DNA of 64,000 bases from Actinocorallia populi (lineage in GTDB: Bacteria > Actinomycetota > Actinomycetes > Streptosporangiales > Streptosporangiaceae), in assembly GCF_002995495.1 (NCBI RefSeq), contig NZ_PVZV01000005.1, forward strand, positions 434,001 through 498,000, given 5' to 3'. The notes under the pieces were generated by a model that worked only from the letters and a program-made list of their open reading frames with translations, was not told the origin of the DNA and made no database searches. Positions 37,347-46,200 of this stretch are shown piece by piece; within the stretch, counting starts at the first letter, position 1, and every line of letters begins with the position of its first letter. A program made the position numbers and the translations under genes.

Positions 37347-38804
37347 ATGACCTCACCCGACAGTCCGCCGCGGGCGGGCCGGACAGGCTTCGGCCCGCGC
37401 CTGGCCGTCCTGCTGCTCGCCCTGCTGTGGCCCGCCCAGCTGCTGCCGATGATCGGGCTGCTGGCCGGCAACGCCCAGGCCGATGTCGCCCTCCACTTCC
37501 ACACGACGCAGATCGCGTGGTTCACCCTCATCACGGCCCTGGTGGCGACCTTCGCCACCCCGTTCGTCGTCAAGGCCGCCGACCTGTACGGCAAGCGGCG
37601 CCTGATGCTCGTCGTCACCGCCCTCGGCCTGATCGGCGACCTGATCGCGGCTCTGGCCCCGACCTACGAGGTCCTGCTGATCGGCCGCGGCCTGGCCGGC
37701 GTCTACGGGGCGGTGGGGGCGCTGGTGTTCGCGATCACCCGGGACCTCTTCCCGCCGCGGCTGGTCGGTGTCGCCAGCGGCCTCATCGGCGCCGGAGTCG
37801 GCGTGGTCGCCGTCGGCGGCCCGTTCCTGTCCGGCTGGCTGATCGACGACTTCGGCTTCCGCGGCGTGCTGTGGTTCCTGGTCCTCGCCACGGCGCTGAG
37901 CCTGGTGCTCCTGATCTTCGTCGTGCCGGAGAGCCCGGTCCGAGGGGAGCGCACCGGCATGGACTGGGCCGGCGGACTGCTCCTGGGCGGCGGCATGACC
38001 GCGGTCGTCTACGCCATCGGCAAAGGCGCCGAGTGGGGCTGGACGAGCGGGAAGACGATCGGCTTCCTGGCCGGCGGCGGCGTCGCCCTCGTCCTCTTCC
38101 TGATCGTCGAGAAGGTCGTGCCGAATCCGATGTTCGACCTCGGGATGCTGGCCAGGCGGCAGGTCTGGACGGCGCTCCTCGCCACCTCGATCATCGCCGC
38201 CTCGGTCTTCGCGGGCGGGACCGTCTCCCAGCTCCTCGGGCTGTTCCCCAAGATCCCGGGCGTCTCGGACGGGCTCGGGTTCTCCGCCACCAAGCTGGCG
38301 GTCATCGGCATCCCCTCGAGCGTCCTGCTCCTGGCCGCCGCGGTCGCCACGGGCGTGCTCGCCCGGCGGATCGACGCCCGTCTGCTGCTGGTCGCGGGGG
38401 CGGTCCTGGGCGGCGGGGGGCTCGTGCTCATGTCGCAGTACCACTACACCGTCCCTCAGCTGGTGCTCACGGCTATCCCGTTCGCCCTCGGAATGGGCTC
38501 GATCTCGGCCCTGGTGCCGATCCTGATCATCGAGGCGGTGACGCCGAAGGAGCAGGCCCTGGCCAACGGAATGCAGGGCCTGCTCCAAGGAGTCGTGGCC
38601 GGCGTGGTCACCCAGTTGCTGTTCGTGGTGATGGCGCAGCACGGCACGGTGCTGCAGGGCACGCAGTTCTACCAGGACAAGGGCTTCACCTACGGCTACC
38701 TGCTGCCGGTGGCCTTCGTGGCCGTCGGCGTCCTGGTCGCGCTGCTGATCCCGCGCACCGCCAAGCTCGACGAGGTCGAAGCCGGCGCAGCGACGGCGTC
38801 CTGA
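37347..38804 (+). CDS. 14-TM MFS transporter (DHA2-like)
   Basis: The 485-residue protein shows about 14 hydrophobic helices, with the MFS loop KAADLYGKRRLML between helices 2 and 3. It has an antiporter-like segment (GLIGAGVGVVAVGGPFLSG) in helix 5. This matches drug:H+ antiporter family 2 rather than the GPH importers elsewhere in the window. GAGGAG precedes the ATG and is itself preceded by two runs of eight C. As part of island B it may export a liberated aglycone or toxic product. The direction of transport is inferred. Confidence 0.85.
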   Translation: MTSPDSPPRAGRTGFGPRLAVLLLALLWPAQLLPMIGLLAGNAQADVALHFHTTQIAWFTLITALVATFATPFVVKAADLYGKRRLMLVVTALGLIGDLIAALAPTYEVLLIGRGLAGVYGAVGALVFAITRDLFPPRLVGVASGLIGAGVGVVAVGGPFLSGWLIDDFGFRGVLWFLVLATALSLVLLIFVVPESPVRGERTGMDWAGGLLLGGGMTAVVYAIGKGAEWGWTSGKTIGFLAGGGVALVLFLIVEKVVPNPMFDLGMLARRQVWTALLATSIIAASVFAGGTVSQLLGLFPKIPGVSDGLGFSATKLAVIGIPSSVLLLAAAVATGVLARRIDARLLLVAGAVLGGGGLVLMSQYHYTVPQLVLTAIPFALGMGSISALVPILIIEAVTPKEQALANGMQGLLQGVVAGVVTQLLFVVMAQHGTVLQGTQFYQDKGFTYGYLLPVAFVAVGVLVALLIPRTAKLDEVEAGAATAS

Positions 38805-38853
38805 CGAGCCCTTCCCACCGACCCGGAAAACCTAGAAACCTGAGAAAGAGGTC

Positions 38854-39618
38854 ATGTCAATGGAACGGCTCACCGACCGGCGGATCCTGGTCACCGGAGC
38901 GGCATCCGGCATCGGCCGGGCGACGGTCCTGCGCCTGCTGGCCGAAGGCGCCCGCGTGGCCGCAGCCGACGTCTCCGACGACGGGCTCAAGGAGACCGAG
39001 GCCCTGGCCGGCAGCGACCGCATCACCACCCACAGGGTCGACGTCTCCGACGAGGCGTCGGCGGCCGGCGCGGTGAGCGCGGCCGCCGCCGAGTTCGGAG
39101 GCCTGGACGCCCTGGTGAACGCGGCGGGGATCCTGCGCGGCGCTCACACCCACGAGTGCTCGCTGGAGCTGTGGAACAGGGTCATCGGGGTCAACCTGAC
39201 GGGTACCTTCCTGATGACCCGGGCGGCGCTTCCGCACCTGCTGGAGAGCGGCAGCGGGGTGGTGGTGAACTTCAGTTCGACCTCCGCCTTCTTCGCCCAC
39301 CCGTTCATGGCCGCCTACTCGGCGAGCAAGGGCGGCGTCGCCTCCTTCACCCACAGCCTCGCGCAGGAGTACGGCAAGCGGGGACTGCGCGCGGTGAACA
39401 TGGTGCCCGGCGGGATCAGCAGCGGGATCACCGACAACATCGGCGACCTGATGCCCGCGGACACCGACTGGGAGCTGCTCCTCAAGCTGTCCCCCGCCCT
39501 GCCGGGCGGGATCCCGGGACCCGAGAAGGTGGCCGGAGTGGTGGCGATGCTGGTCTCCGACGACGCCGCCTTCATCACGGGCACCGAGATCCGCGTCGAC
39601 GGCGGCGCCCACCAGTGA
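38854..39618 (+). CDS. SDR-family oxidoreductase (island B)
   Basis: This 254-residue classical SDR has TGAASGIG near residue 14, NAAG, the Ser region NFSSTSAF and AYSASKGG, and ends with ITGTEIRVDGGAHQ. ATG 38854 is preceded by GAAAGAGG; a second ATG two codons on is possible. Such enzymes often oxidise ring hydroxyls of sterols and terpenoids. It lies 49 bases after the MFS gene and is followed by a strong hairpin, so it ends the island B unit. It may act on the aglycone left after sugar removal. Confidence 0.9.
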   Translation: MSMERLTDRRILVTGAASGIGRATVLRLLAEGARVAAADVSDDGLKETEALAGSDRITTHRVDVSDEASAAGAVSAAAAEFGGLDALVNAAGILRGAHTHECSLELWNRVIGVNLTGTFLMTRAALPHLLESGSGVVVNFSSTSAFFAHPFMAAYSASKGGVASFTHSLAQEYGKRGLRAVNMVPGGISSGITDNIGDLMPADTDWELLLKLSPALPGGIPGPEKVAGVVAMLVSDDAAFITGTEIRVDGGAHQ

Positions 39619-39645
39619 GCCGAGGCGGGTGATCACCGCGCTCCG

Positions 39646-39679
39646 ATCCGCCCGTACTGCTTCCGCAGTACGGGCGGAT
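39646..39679 (+). terminator. Strong 15-base-stem terminator of island B
   Basis: ATCCGCCCGTACTGC, a TTCC loop, then GCAGTACGGGCGGAT form a perfect stem 27 bases past the SDR stop. No U-tract follows, as is usual in high-GC actinobacteria. Confidence 0.8.
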
Positions 39680-39796
39680 GCCTGCGGTGGTGTGACGACG
39701 CACGGGAGTCGACCAGGAGAGTCTTGAAGGACGCGCTCGGGAGGGGACCGACCCACCCGGCCTCCTTTCTTACGACACCTTCTCTGGGGGACTGAC

Positions 39797-41998
39797 GTGT
39801 CTGTGATCGCCCGGTGGTGCCATGCCCACCGGATGCCGGTGATCCTGCTCTGGCTCGGGCTGATCGGGGTGCTGGGGGCGGGGGCGATGTCCGCCGGCTC
39901 CCGCTACACCTTCGAGTCCGACATGCCCGATACCGAGTCGAGCATCGCCGCCTCCCTGCTGGCCCGGGAGGCTCCGGCGGCCTCCGGGACCGGCGGAACG
40001 GTGGTGTGGCGGGTCTCCGAGGGGAGCGTGCGGGACGCCTCCGTCAAGGAGCGGATGCGCTCCGCGCTGGAGCGGATCTCCCAGGCACCCGGAGTGGCGT
40101 CGGTGGCCGGCCCCTACAACCCGCGGGGAGCCGCGCAGGTCAGCCCCGACGGCCGCACCGCGTACGCGGCGGTCACGTTCTCCGCGAGCGGCGAGGACCT
40201 GGCCGGCGAGGACGTCCGGCGGGTCGAAGGCATCGCGGCCGGCGCACGGACGGACGGCCTCGAGGTGGAGCTGGGAGGCCAGGCCTTCCAAGGAGGGTTC
40301 GCGCTCTCGCACTCCAGCGAGATCATCGGCATCGGGGCGGCGCTGGTGGTGCTGCTGCTGATGTTCCGCTCCGCGTGGGCCGCGGTGCTGCCGGTGCTGA
40401 CGGCGGGCGCGGGCGTCGGCACCGCCCTGTTCGCCGTGATCCTGCTCAGCCATGTGATGAACCTGCCGGAGACCACGCCCACGCTGGGCGCGCTGATCGG
40501 CCTGGGCGTGGGCATCGACTACGCCCTGTTCATCGTCGACCGCCACCGCCGGGCCCTGATGGCCGGCATGGACGTCGCGCGGGCGACCGAGAAGGCGGTC
40601 ACCACCTCGGGCCGTGCGGTGGTCTTCGCGGGGCTGACCGTGATGGTGGCCCTGCTCGGCATGTTCACCCTGGGGATCGGCATCCTCAACGGCATGGCCC
40701 TGGGCGCGGCGATCACGGTCGCGCTGACCGTCCTGGCCGCCGTCACCCTCCTGCCCGCCGTGCTGGGCGTGCTGGGAACGCGGGTGCTCGGCCGCGCCCA
40801 GCGCCGCGCCCTCGCCCAGGGCCGCCTGGAGCGGTCCCATGAGCCGACGGGCCGGTGGGCGCGCTGGGCCGGGCTGGTGCAGGCCAGGCCCGGGCCGACG
40901 GCCGCGGTCGCCCTGGTCCTCATCGGGCTGGTCGTGCTGCCGGGCCTGTCCATGCGCCTGGGCGCGGCCGACGCGGGCAACGACCCCGCCTCCAGTAGCA
41001 GCCGCAAGGCCTACGACATGCTGGCCGAGGGCTTCGGGCCCGGCTTCAACGGGCCGCTGCTGCTGGTCGCCCAGGCGCCCGCCGCCCAGGACCGGGCCCG
41101 GTTCGGCGCCCTGGCGGAGGACCTCGGCTCGGTCGAGGGCGTCGCCCGGGTCGACGCCGCCCCGATGCTCCCGGGCCGGGACCTCGGGGTGATCACGGTG
41201 GTGCCGGACGGCTCGCCCCAGTCCGAGGAGACCGCCGAGCTCATCGACCGCCTGCGCCAGGACGTCGTCCCGCGGGCCGAGCGGGGCAGCGGCCTGCAGG
41301 TCTACGTGGGGGGCGTCACCGCCGCCAACGCCGACTTCGCCTCGGTGCTGATCGGCAAGCTGCCCCTGTTCATCGGTGTGATCGTGGTCCTGGGCTTCCT
41401 GCTGCTGGTCCTGGCGTTCCGCAGCCTGCTCGTCCCGGCGATCGGGGCCGTGATGAACCTGCTGACCATCGGCGCCGCGCTCGGCGCGATCGTGGTGGTG
41501 TTCCAGCACGGCTTCGGCTCGGAACTGCTGGGCGCCGGCTCGGCGGGACCCGTCGAGGCCATCGTCCCGGTGATGGTCGTCGGGGTGATGTTCGGCCTGT
41601 CCATGGACTACCAGGTCTTCCTGGTGAGCCGGATGCACGAGGAGTGGACCCGCACCCGTGACAACCGGCGCGCGGTCCGCGTGGGCCAGGCCGACACCGC
41701 CAGGGTCATCACCGTGGCCGCCACGATCATGTTCTGCGTGTTCGCGGCGTTCGCCGGCGGCGGGATGCGGATGATCGCCCAGTTCGGGGTGGGCTTCGCC
41801 GTCGCCGTCGTGCTGGACGCCCTCCTGCTGCGCATGATGCTGGTCCCGGCCCTGATGCACCTGACCGGCAGGGCCAACTGGTGGCTGCCGGGCCTGCTGG
41901 ACCGCCGCCTGCCGCACTTCTCGGTCGAGGGCGGGGAGGACGCCGAGCACGGCCTTCCCGCAGGGGAGAGGAAGGAGATCACCTCTTCCGTCGGCTGA
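39797..41998 (+). CDS. MMPL-family transporter
   Basis: This 733-residue RND-type protein has two repeats, each with a large extracytoplasmic loop and about six helices. The MMPL motifs GLGVGIDYALFIVDRHR (first half) and FGLSMDYQVFLVSRMHEEW (second half) are intact. MMPL proteins export lipids, siderophores or hydrophobic metabolites using the proton gradient. The GTG start gives the normal start with one helix before the first loop. A 20-base-pair terminator follows, isolating it from the two-component genes, though proximity suggests that system may regulate it. Confidence 0.92.
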   Translation: MSVIARWCHAHRMPVILLWLGLIGVLGAGAMSAGSRYTFESDMPDTESSIAASLLAREAPAASGTGGTVVWRVSEGSVRDASVKERMRSALERISQAPGVASVAGPYNPRGAAQVSPDGRTAYAAVTFSASGEDLAGEDVRRVEGIAAGARTDGLEVELGGQAFQGGFALSHSSEIIGIGAALVVLLLMFRSAWAAVLPVLTAGAGVGTALFAVILLSHVMNLPETTPTLGALIGLGVGIDYALFIVDRHRRALMAGMDVARATEKAVTTSGRAVVFAGLTVMVALLGMFTLGIGILNGMALGAAITVALTVLAAVTLLPAVLGVLGTRVLGRAQRRALAQGRLERSHEPTGRWARWAGLVQARPGPTAAVALVLIGLVVLPGLSMRLGAADAGNDPASSSSRKAYDMLAEGFGPGFNGPLLLVAQAPAAQDRARFGALAEDLGSVEGVARVDAAPMLPGRDLGVITVVPDGSPQSEETAELIDRLRQDVVPRAERGSGLQVYVGGVTAANADFASVLIGKLPLFIGVIVVLGFLLLVLAFRSLLVPAIGAVMNLLTIGAALGAIVVVFQHGFGSELLGAGSAGPVEAIVPVMVVGVMFGLSMDYQVFLVSRMHEEWTRTRDNRRAVRVGQADTARVITVAATIMFCVFAAFAGGGMRMIAQFGVGFAVAVVLDALLLRMMLVPALMHLTGRANWWLPGLLDRRLPHFSVEGGEDAEHGLPAGERKEITSSVG

Positions 41999-42005
41999 GG
42001 AATCC

Positions 42006-42047
42006 GCCCGCGGCGGGCCGGAGGGAGCCCTCCGGCCCGCCGCGGGC
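42006..42047 (+). terminator. Very strong 20-bp stem terminator after MMPL gene
   Basis: Arms 42006-42025 and 42028-42047 are exact reverse complements (GCCCGCGGCGGGCCGGAGGG on the left) around AG. It begins 8 bases after the stop. Further flanking pairs (ATCCG and CGGAT) extend it with a bulge. Confidence 0.8.
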
Positions 42048-42114
42048 TCGGATGCCGTCTTCGAACGGCGCGAGTTGCGGGTACGGTCGGTGCCCGGCGA
42101 GGAGGACTGTTGCC

Positions 42115-43311
42115 ATGTGGCCTTCTGATCAGGCGATTTCGCCTCATACCCGTATCGGATTCACGCACCGTGCGTGGTTCCGGCATGCCTCTCTGCCCGC
42201 ATCGCTGGTTCTGGTGGTGCAGGGCGCCATCGCCTCCACCGACGGCGTGCACTGGCAGCGGCCCTATCTCCTCTGCCTCCTCGCCATCGCCATCGGCAGC
42301 CTGGCGCTCCTCTGGCGCCGGAGCCGCCCTCTGGCCGCGGCCGTCATCACCGTCCTGGCCGACGGCGTCCTGCTCGTGGTCCCGCCTGACCGCAACTGGG
42401 TGCCGATGGCCGGCATGGTCGCGCTGTACACGCTGGCGACCCTGGCCGAACGCCGCGTCGTCTGGATCACCGGAGCCGCCGCGGCCCTCGGCCTGGCCCT
42501 GACCTGGGTGCTGCAACCGGGTGGAGGCCTGACCATCGCCGTCCTCCTGCCGGTCGACTGCGTCGCCTTCGCCGTCATCCTCGGCGAGGCGGTGCGCAAC
42601 CGCCGCGCCTACCTCGCCCAGGTGGAGGAACGGGCGGAACAGGCCGAACGCACCCGCGAGGAGGAGGCGCGGCGCCGTGTGCGGGAGGAACGCGTACGCA
42701 TCGCCCGAGAACTGCACGACGTGGTCGCCCACCACATCACCCTGGTCAACGCGCAGGCCGGTGTCGCCCATCACCTGCTGCGCAAGGATCCCGAGAAGGC
42801 ATACCAGGCGCTGGGCCACATCAGGGACACCAGCCGCACGGCGCTGGAGGAGCTGCGGGCCACCGTAGGGCTGCTGCGCCAGGACGACGATCCTCCCCCC
42901 AGCCTCCAGCCCGCCCCCGGCTTCACCCGCCTGGACGACCTGCTGGACTCCTTCCGGGAGGCGGACATGGAGATCCGCCTCACCCGGGAAGGCCGGGCGA
43001 GGCCCCTGACGGGCACGGCCGACCTGGCCGCCTACCGCATCGTCCAGGAAGCCCTCACCAATGCCGGCAAGCACGGGACCGGCGCGGGCGCCGACCTCCG
43101 GCTCGCCTACACCGACGACGTCCTGCAGATCACCGTCGCCAACCGCGCCCATCCCGCCCGGCGCGGAGCGGGCACCGGCCACGGGCTCATCGGCATGCGC
43201 GAGCGCGCCGAGGCCGCCGGCGGATCCTTCCACGCGGACACCGGACCCGACGGCGTCTTCCACCTCCGCGCCACCCTGCCTCTCAGCACAGCCGAAGGAA
43301 CGCCCACATGA
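42115..43311 (+). CDS. NarL-type sensor histidine kinase
   Basis: ATG 42115, with GGAGGA 8-9 bases upstream, gives 398 residues; in-frame codons further upstream cross the terminator and are rejected. About five membrane helices form the sensor region. A coiled coil rich in Glu/Arg follows, then a HisKA_3 dimerisation box (RIARELHDVVAHH, His201) and an HATPase_c domain (EALTNAGKHG, GHGLIGMRERAEAAGG). This is the common actinobacterial DesK/NarX-like type. Its stop overlaps the response regulator start (ATGA). The stimulus is unknown; the absent extracytoplasmic loop suggests membrane stress or lipophilic ligands. Confidence 0.93.
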   Translation: MWPSDQAISPHTRIGFTHRAWFRHASLPASLVLVVQGAIASTDGVHWQRPYLLCLLAIAIGSLALLWRRSRPLAAAVITVLADGVLLVVPPDRNWVPMAGMVALYTLATLAERRVVWITGAAAALGLALTWVLQPGGGLTIAVLLPVDCVAFAVILGEAVRNRRAYLAQVEERAEQAERTREEEARRRVREERVRIARELHDVVAHHITLVNAQAGVAHHLLRKDPEKAYQALGHIRDTSRTALEELRATVGLLRQDDDPPPSLQPAPGFTRLDDLLDSFREADMEIRLTREGRARPLTGTADLAAYRIVQEALTNAGKHGTGAGADLRLAYTDDVLQITVANRAHPARRGAGTGHGLIGMRERAEAAGGSFHADTGPDGVFHLRATLPLSTAEGTPT

Positions 43312-43976
43312 CTCTGCGCGTCCTGCTCGCCGACGACCAGGCCCTCCTGCGCGGCACCTTCCGCCTCCTGATCGACTCCGAACCCGACATGGAGGTCGTC
43401 GCGGAGGCGGGAACGGGCCGCGAGGCCGTCGACCTCGCCCTGGCCCACCCGGTGGACGTCGTGCTCATGGACATCCGCATGCCCGACCTCGACGGCCTGG
43501 CGGCCACCCGCATGATCACCTCCGATGAGCGGCTCGCCGGGGTGCGGATCCTCATCCTGACCACCTTCGAGGTCGACGAGTTCGTCGCCCAGGCCCTGCA
43601 CGCCGGCGCCAGCGGCTTCCTCGGCAAGGGCGTCACCCCCGCCGACCTCCTCACCGCCATCCGCGTCATCGCCGCGGGCGAGGCCCTGCTCTCGCCCGCC
43701 GCCACCAAGAGCCTCATCGCCCGCTACCTGGCCCAGCCCACCGCCTCCCTGCAGCGGACGCCCGAGCGGCTCGAGGCCCTCACCCCCCGGGAGCGCGAGG
43801 TCCTGACCCTGGTGGCCGCCGGCCTGTCCAACGACGACATCGCCGAACGCCTCTTCATCAGCCGCTTCACCGTCAAGACCCACATCAACCGCACCATGGC
43901 CAAGCTCGCCGTCCGGGATCGGGCCCAGCTCGTCGTCATCGCCTACGAGACCGGTCTCGTCCGCTCCGGCTCCTGA
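43308..43976 (+). CDS. NarL/LuxR-family response regulator
   Basis: The 222-residue regulator has a receiver domain (phospho-acceptor Asp55 in VVLMDIRMPD, acidic pair DD at 9-10) and a C-terminal LuxR helix-turn-helix (LTPREREVLTLVAAGLSNDD, then FTVKTHINRTMAKL). It is translationally coupled to the kinase. Likely targets include the adjacent MMPL exporter or its own operon, which is an inference from neighbourhood. Its stop codon lies inside a hairpin shared with the convergent DUF202 gene. Confidence 0.95.
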   Translation: MTLRVLLADDQALLRGTFRLLIDSEPDMEVVAEAGTGREAVDLALAHPVDVVLMDIRMPDLDGLAATRMITSDERLAGVRILILTTFEVDEFVAQALHAGASGFLGKGVTPADLLTAIRVIAAGEALLSPAATKSLIARYLAQPTASLQRTPERLEALTPREREVLTLVAAGLSNDDIAERLFISRFTVKTHINRTMAKLAVRDRAQLVVIAYETGLVRSGS

Positions 43977-44012
43977 AGCCGTGCGGGAAGCGTCGTCCCA
44001 CCCGGTTCAGGA
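43971..44012. terminator. Bidirectional terminator between converging genes
   Basis: TCCTGAA (43971-43977) pairs with TTCAGGA (44006-44012), with an inner GGGA/TCCC stem. The structure contains both the response regulator stop (plus strand) and the DUF202 stop (minus strand), so it can end transcription from both sides. Confidence 0.55.
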
Positions 44013-44336
44013 CAGCACGGCGTAGCCGAGTCCGAGTGCCGCCAGGGCCGAGACGAGTGCGGCGGTCTGCAGGAGCAGCCCGCCGCCGGGCAGGGAGCCG
44101 GTCCCGGTGAGCAGCGAGAGCCGCGTTCTTCGCGACCGGCGTGATGCCGACGCCAGACCTGCGAGGGCGAGGGCGAGCCTGCCCAGTCCGACGGCCGCCG
44201 ACCACGCGCCCGGGAGCGGTGAGAGCGCGCGCATCGACAGCAGGCAGCCCGCGGCCAGGGCCAGGCCGGTCCGCCGCCAGGCGAGTTCGGTGCGTTCGGG
44301 CTGCAGGCCAGGGTCGAAGATCCGCCGTTCTCTCAT
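44007..44336 (-). CDS. DUF202 membrane protein, second of pair
   Basis: This 109-residue protein has the DUF202 N-terminal motif LQPERTELAWRRTGLALAAG and three hydrophobic helices. Its ATG overlaps the stop of the preceding DUF202 gene as ATGA (44333-44336), so the two probably form a membrane complex. DUF202 (YidH-like) proteins are of unknown function. It ends within a hairpin shared with the response regulator. Confidence 0.85.
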   Translation of the reverse strand: MRERRIFDPGLQPERTELAWRRTGLALAAGCLLSMRALSPLPGAWSAAVGLGRLALALAGLASASRRSRRTRLSLLTGTGSLPGGGLLLQTAALVSALAALGLGYAVLS

Positions 44337-44692
44337 CGTGTCAGGGCGCCGAGCACCGTCAGGGCCGCCACCGCGGACACGCCGATCGCCAGCGGCGCCG
44401 TCACCCACGAGGAGGGCAGCGGCTCCCGGCGGCGCATCCGCCGTTCCGCGACGGCCCAGGAGAGCCAGGCCAGGACCGGAACGAGCAGGCCCAGCAGCAG
44501 CAACAGGAGTGCGGCGGCGGCGCGGAACGCCGGCTGGAGGGGGAGCGGCAGCGCCTCCAGGGCGATCCCGCCGCCGATCAGGGCGAGTGACGTGCGGACC
44601 CACGCCAGGAAGGTCCGCTCGTTGGCGAGGGTGAAACGGGGATCGGGTTCGGTCCCCTCCGCGTAGACCCAGCGCGGGAAACGGTGGTTCAT
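44333..44692 (-). CDS. DUF202/YidH-like membrane protein, first of pair
   Basis: This 119-residue protein contains DPRFTLANERTFLAWVRTSLALIGGG, the characteristic YidH/DUF202 start, and three membrane helices. It is transcribed divergently from the island C importer; the shared intergenic region carries two CTTGCGC-type operators, so its expression may also be affected by the island C LacI protein. The next gene overlaps by 4 bases. Function unknown. Confidence 0.87.
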   Translation of the reverse strand: MNHRFPRWVYAEGTEPDPRFTLANERTFLAWVRTSLALIGGGIALEALPLPLQPAFRAAAALLLLLLGLLVPVLAWLSWAVAERRMRRREPLPSSWVTAPLAIGVSAVAALTVLGALTR

Positions 44693-44752
44693 GGAGATGC
44701 AGGCCCTTCCGCTCGTCGTCCTCCCGGCCCGGGTGAGCTTGCCACAGACGCA

Positions 44753-44811
44753 GCTTGCGCGCGCAAGTGGGTCGCCGTTAACATCCCGTTTCACAACTTG
44801 CGCGCTCAAGT
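44753..44811. promoter_or_regulatory. Double LacI-type operator of island C
   Basis: CTTGCGC-GCGCAAG (core 44754-44767) and ACTTGCGC-GCTCAAGT (44796-44811) are two even-length palindromes whose 16-base frames start 43 bases apart, about four helical turns. TTGCGC at 44755-44760 with TAACAT 18 bases later (44779-44784) could be the promoter, so site 1 covers -35 and site 2 lies downstream of the start point. A third copy precedes the LacI gene at 51220. Confidence 0.78.
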
Positions 44812-44857
44812 ACAGATTCCGGAGCGCGCCCGTGCCTGTGAACCCGGGAGGTCCCCC

Positions 44858-46162
44858 ATGAAGCCGAGTCCCGGAGGCGGTCCGTCCACGGCGCCCGAGA
44901 CCGCCGAGAAGAGGGGTCCGGTTTTCGAGGAGCCGTCCCCGGTCGGCGCCTCCTACATCTGGCTCATGGTGTTCGCCCAGTTCGGCGTGTACATGGCCTT
45001 CATCACCCCGATCGCGATCTCGCTGACGATCAGGGTGGAGGAGATCGCCCCCGGCCATGAGGAGTACCTCGGCTACGTGACCGGCGCGGGCGCGTTCGTC
45101 AGCATGATCAAGGGCCCTCTCGTGGGAGCCCTCAGCGACCGGACCCGCAGCAGGTTCGGCCGCCGTCGGCCGTTCCTGGTCGGGGGTATGGCCGTCGGCG
45201 TCCCCGCGCTCTTCGTGATGGCGTGGGCCCCCGACATCATCACGCTCGGTCTGGGATGGTGCCTGACGCAGCTCGGCTGGGGCGCGGTCCTGAACACCCT
45301 GCTCGCCTCGCAGGCCGACAGGCTTCCGCACTCGCAGCGCGGCAAGGTCGCGGGGCTGTGCGGCTTCTCCACCATGGCCGCGCCCGTCTTGGGCGTCGTC
45401 ATCGCGGGCGGGCTCGTGGACCACTCCCTCCTGCTGTTCCTGGTCCCGGGCCTGATCGGCGTGATCGCCGTGACGTCGTTCGTATGGTTCGTCCCCGAGG
45501 ACGACAGCCGCGGCCTGATGTTCGCCGAGCCCCTGACGGTCCGCTCGATCGCCCTGAAGTACGTCTTCAGCCCCCGCCGGAACCCCGACTTCGCCTGGAA
45601 CTGGCTCAGCAAGTTCATCTTCATGTTCGGCGTCACCTTCAACACCACCTACACGGTGTTCTTCTTCGCCTCCCGGCTGGACGTGACGGTCAAGGAGGTG
45701 GCCGGCACGATCGCGGTGCTGTCCGCGGGCAGCGTCGCGGCCACCGCCCTGGGCGCGGTGGGCGGGGGCCTCCTGTCCGACCGGCTGGGCCGCCGCCGCA
45801 TCCTGGTCATGGTGGCGGCCCTGCTGTTCACCTCGGGCGCGGTGACCATGGCGCTGTCGTCGGCCGTGCCGATGCTGTTCGCGGGCTCCCTGCTGTGCTC
45901 CCTGGGCAACGGCGCCTTCTCCTCGGTGGATCAGGCACTGGCCTTGGACGTGCTCCCCGACCGCGGCACCGACGCCGGCCGGTACATGGGCGTCATCGGC
46001 TTCGCCGCCACGGTCCCGCAGGCCCTGGCCCCTCTCGCCGCGCCGCTGTTCCTCGCGGTCGGCGCCGGCGGGGAGAAGAACTACACCCTGCTGTACCTGG
46101 TGGCCGCCGCCTTCACGGTACTGGGCGGCCTGACCGTCCTGCGCGTCCGGTCCGTCCGCTGA
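44858..46162 (+). CDS. GPH-type MFS glycoside importer (island C)
   Basis: From ATG 44858 (GGGAGG 6 bases upstream) the product is 434 residues with ~12 helices. Upstream in-frame codons would include the operators and are rejected. LVGALSDRTRSRFGRRRPFL and LLSDRLGRRRILVM are the paired cytoplasmic loop motifs. It is more divergent than the importers of islands A and B. It heads a co-directional set with GH3, sulfatase and formylglycine-generating enzyme, so a sulfated glycoside is a reasonable cargo, though not proven. Confidence 0.9.
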   Translation: MKPSPGGGPSTAPETAEKRGPVFEEPSPVGASYIWLMVFAQFGVYMAFITPIAISLTIRVEEIAPGHEEYLGYVTGAGAFVSMIKGPLVGALSDRTRSRFGRRRPFLVGGMAVGVPALFVMAWAPDIITLGLGWCLTQLGWGAVLNTLLASQADRLPHSQRGKVAGLCGFSTMAAPVLGVVIAGGLVDHSLLLFLVPGLIGVIAVTSFVWFVPEDDSRGLMFAEPLTVRSIALKYVFSPRRNPDFAWNWLSKFIFMFGVTFNTTYTVFFFASRLDVTVKEVAGTIAVLSAGSVAATALGAVGGGLLSDRLGRRRILVMVAALLFTSGAVTMALSSAVPMLFAGSLLCSLGNGAFSSVDQALALDVLPDRGTDAGRYMGVIGFAATVPQALAPLAAPLFLAVGAGGEKNYTLLYLVAAAFTVLGGLTVLRVRSVR

Positions 46163-46200
46163 TCTCCTCGACCCCATCCCCTAGGAAAGGCGACCTTCCG

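Noticed and set aside
44333-46177. 614-codon minus-strand frame across the importer
   Set aside because: Only its last 119 codons (from 44692) are a real DUF202 protein; the upstream part is antisense to the importer.
45223-46200. Upstream extension of the island C GH3 frame
   Set aside because: The added residues are His/Arg/Pro-rich and lie out of frame within the importer gene; ATG 46201 has a good ribosome site and the family N-terminus.
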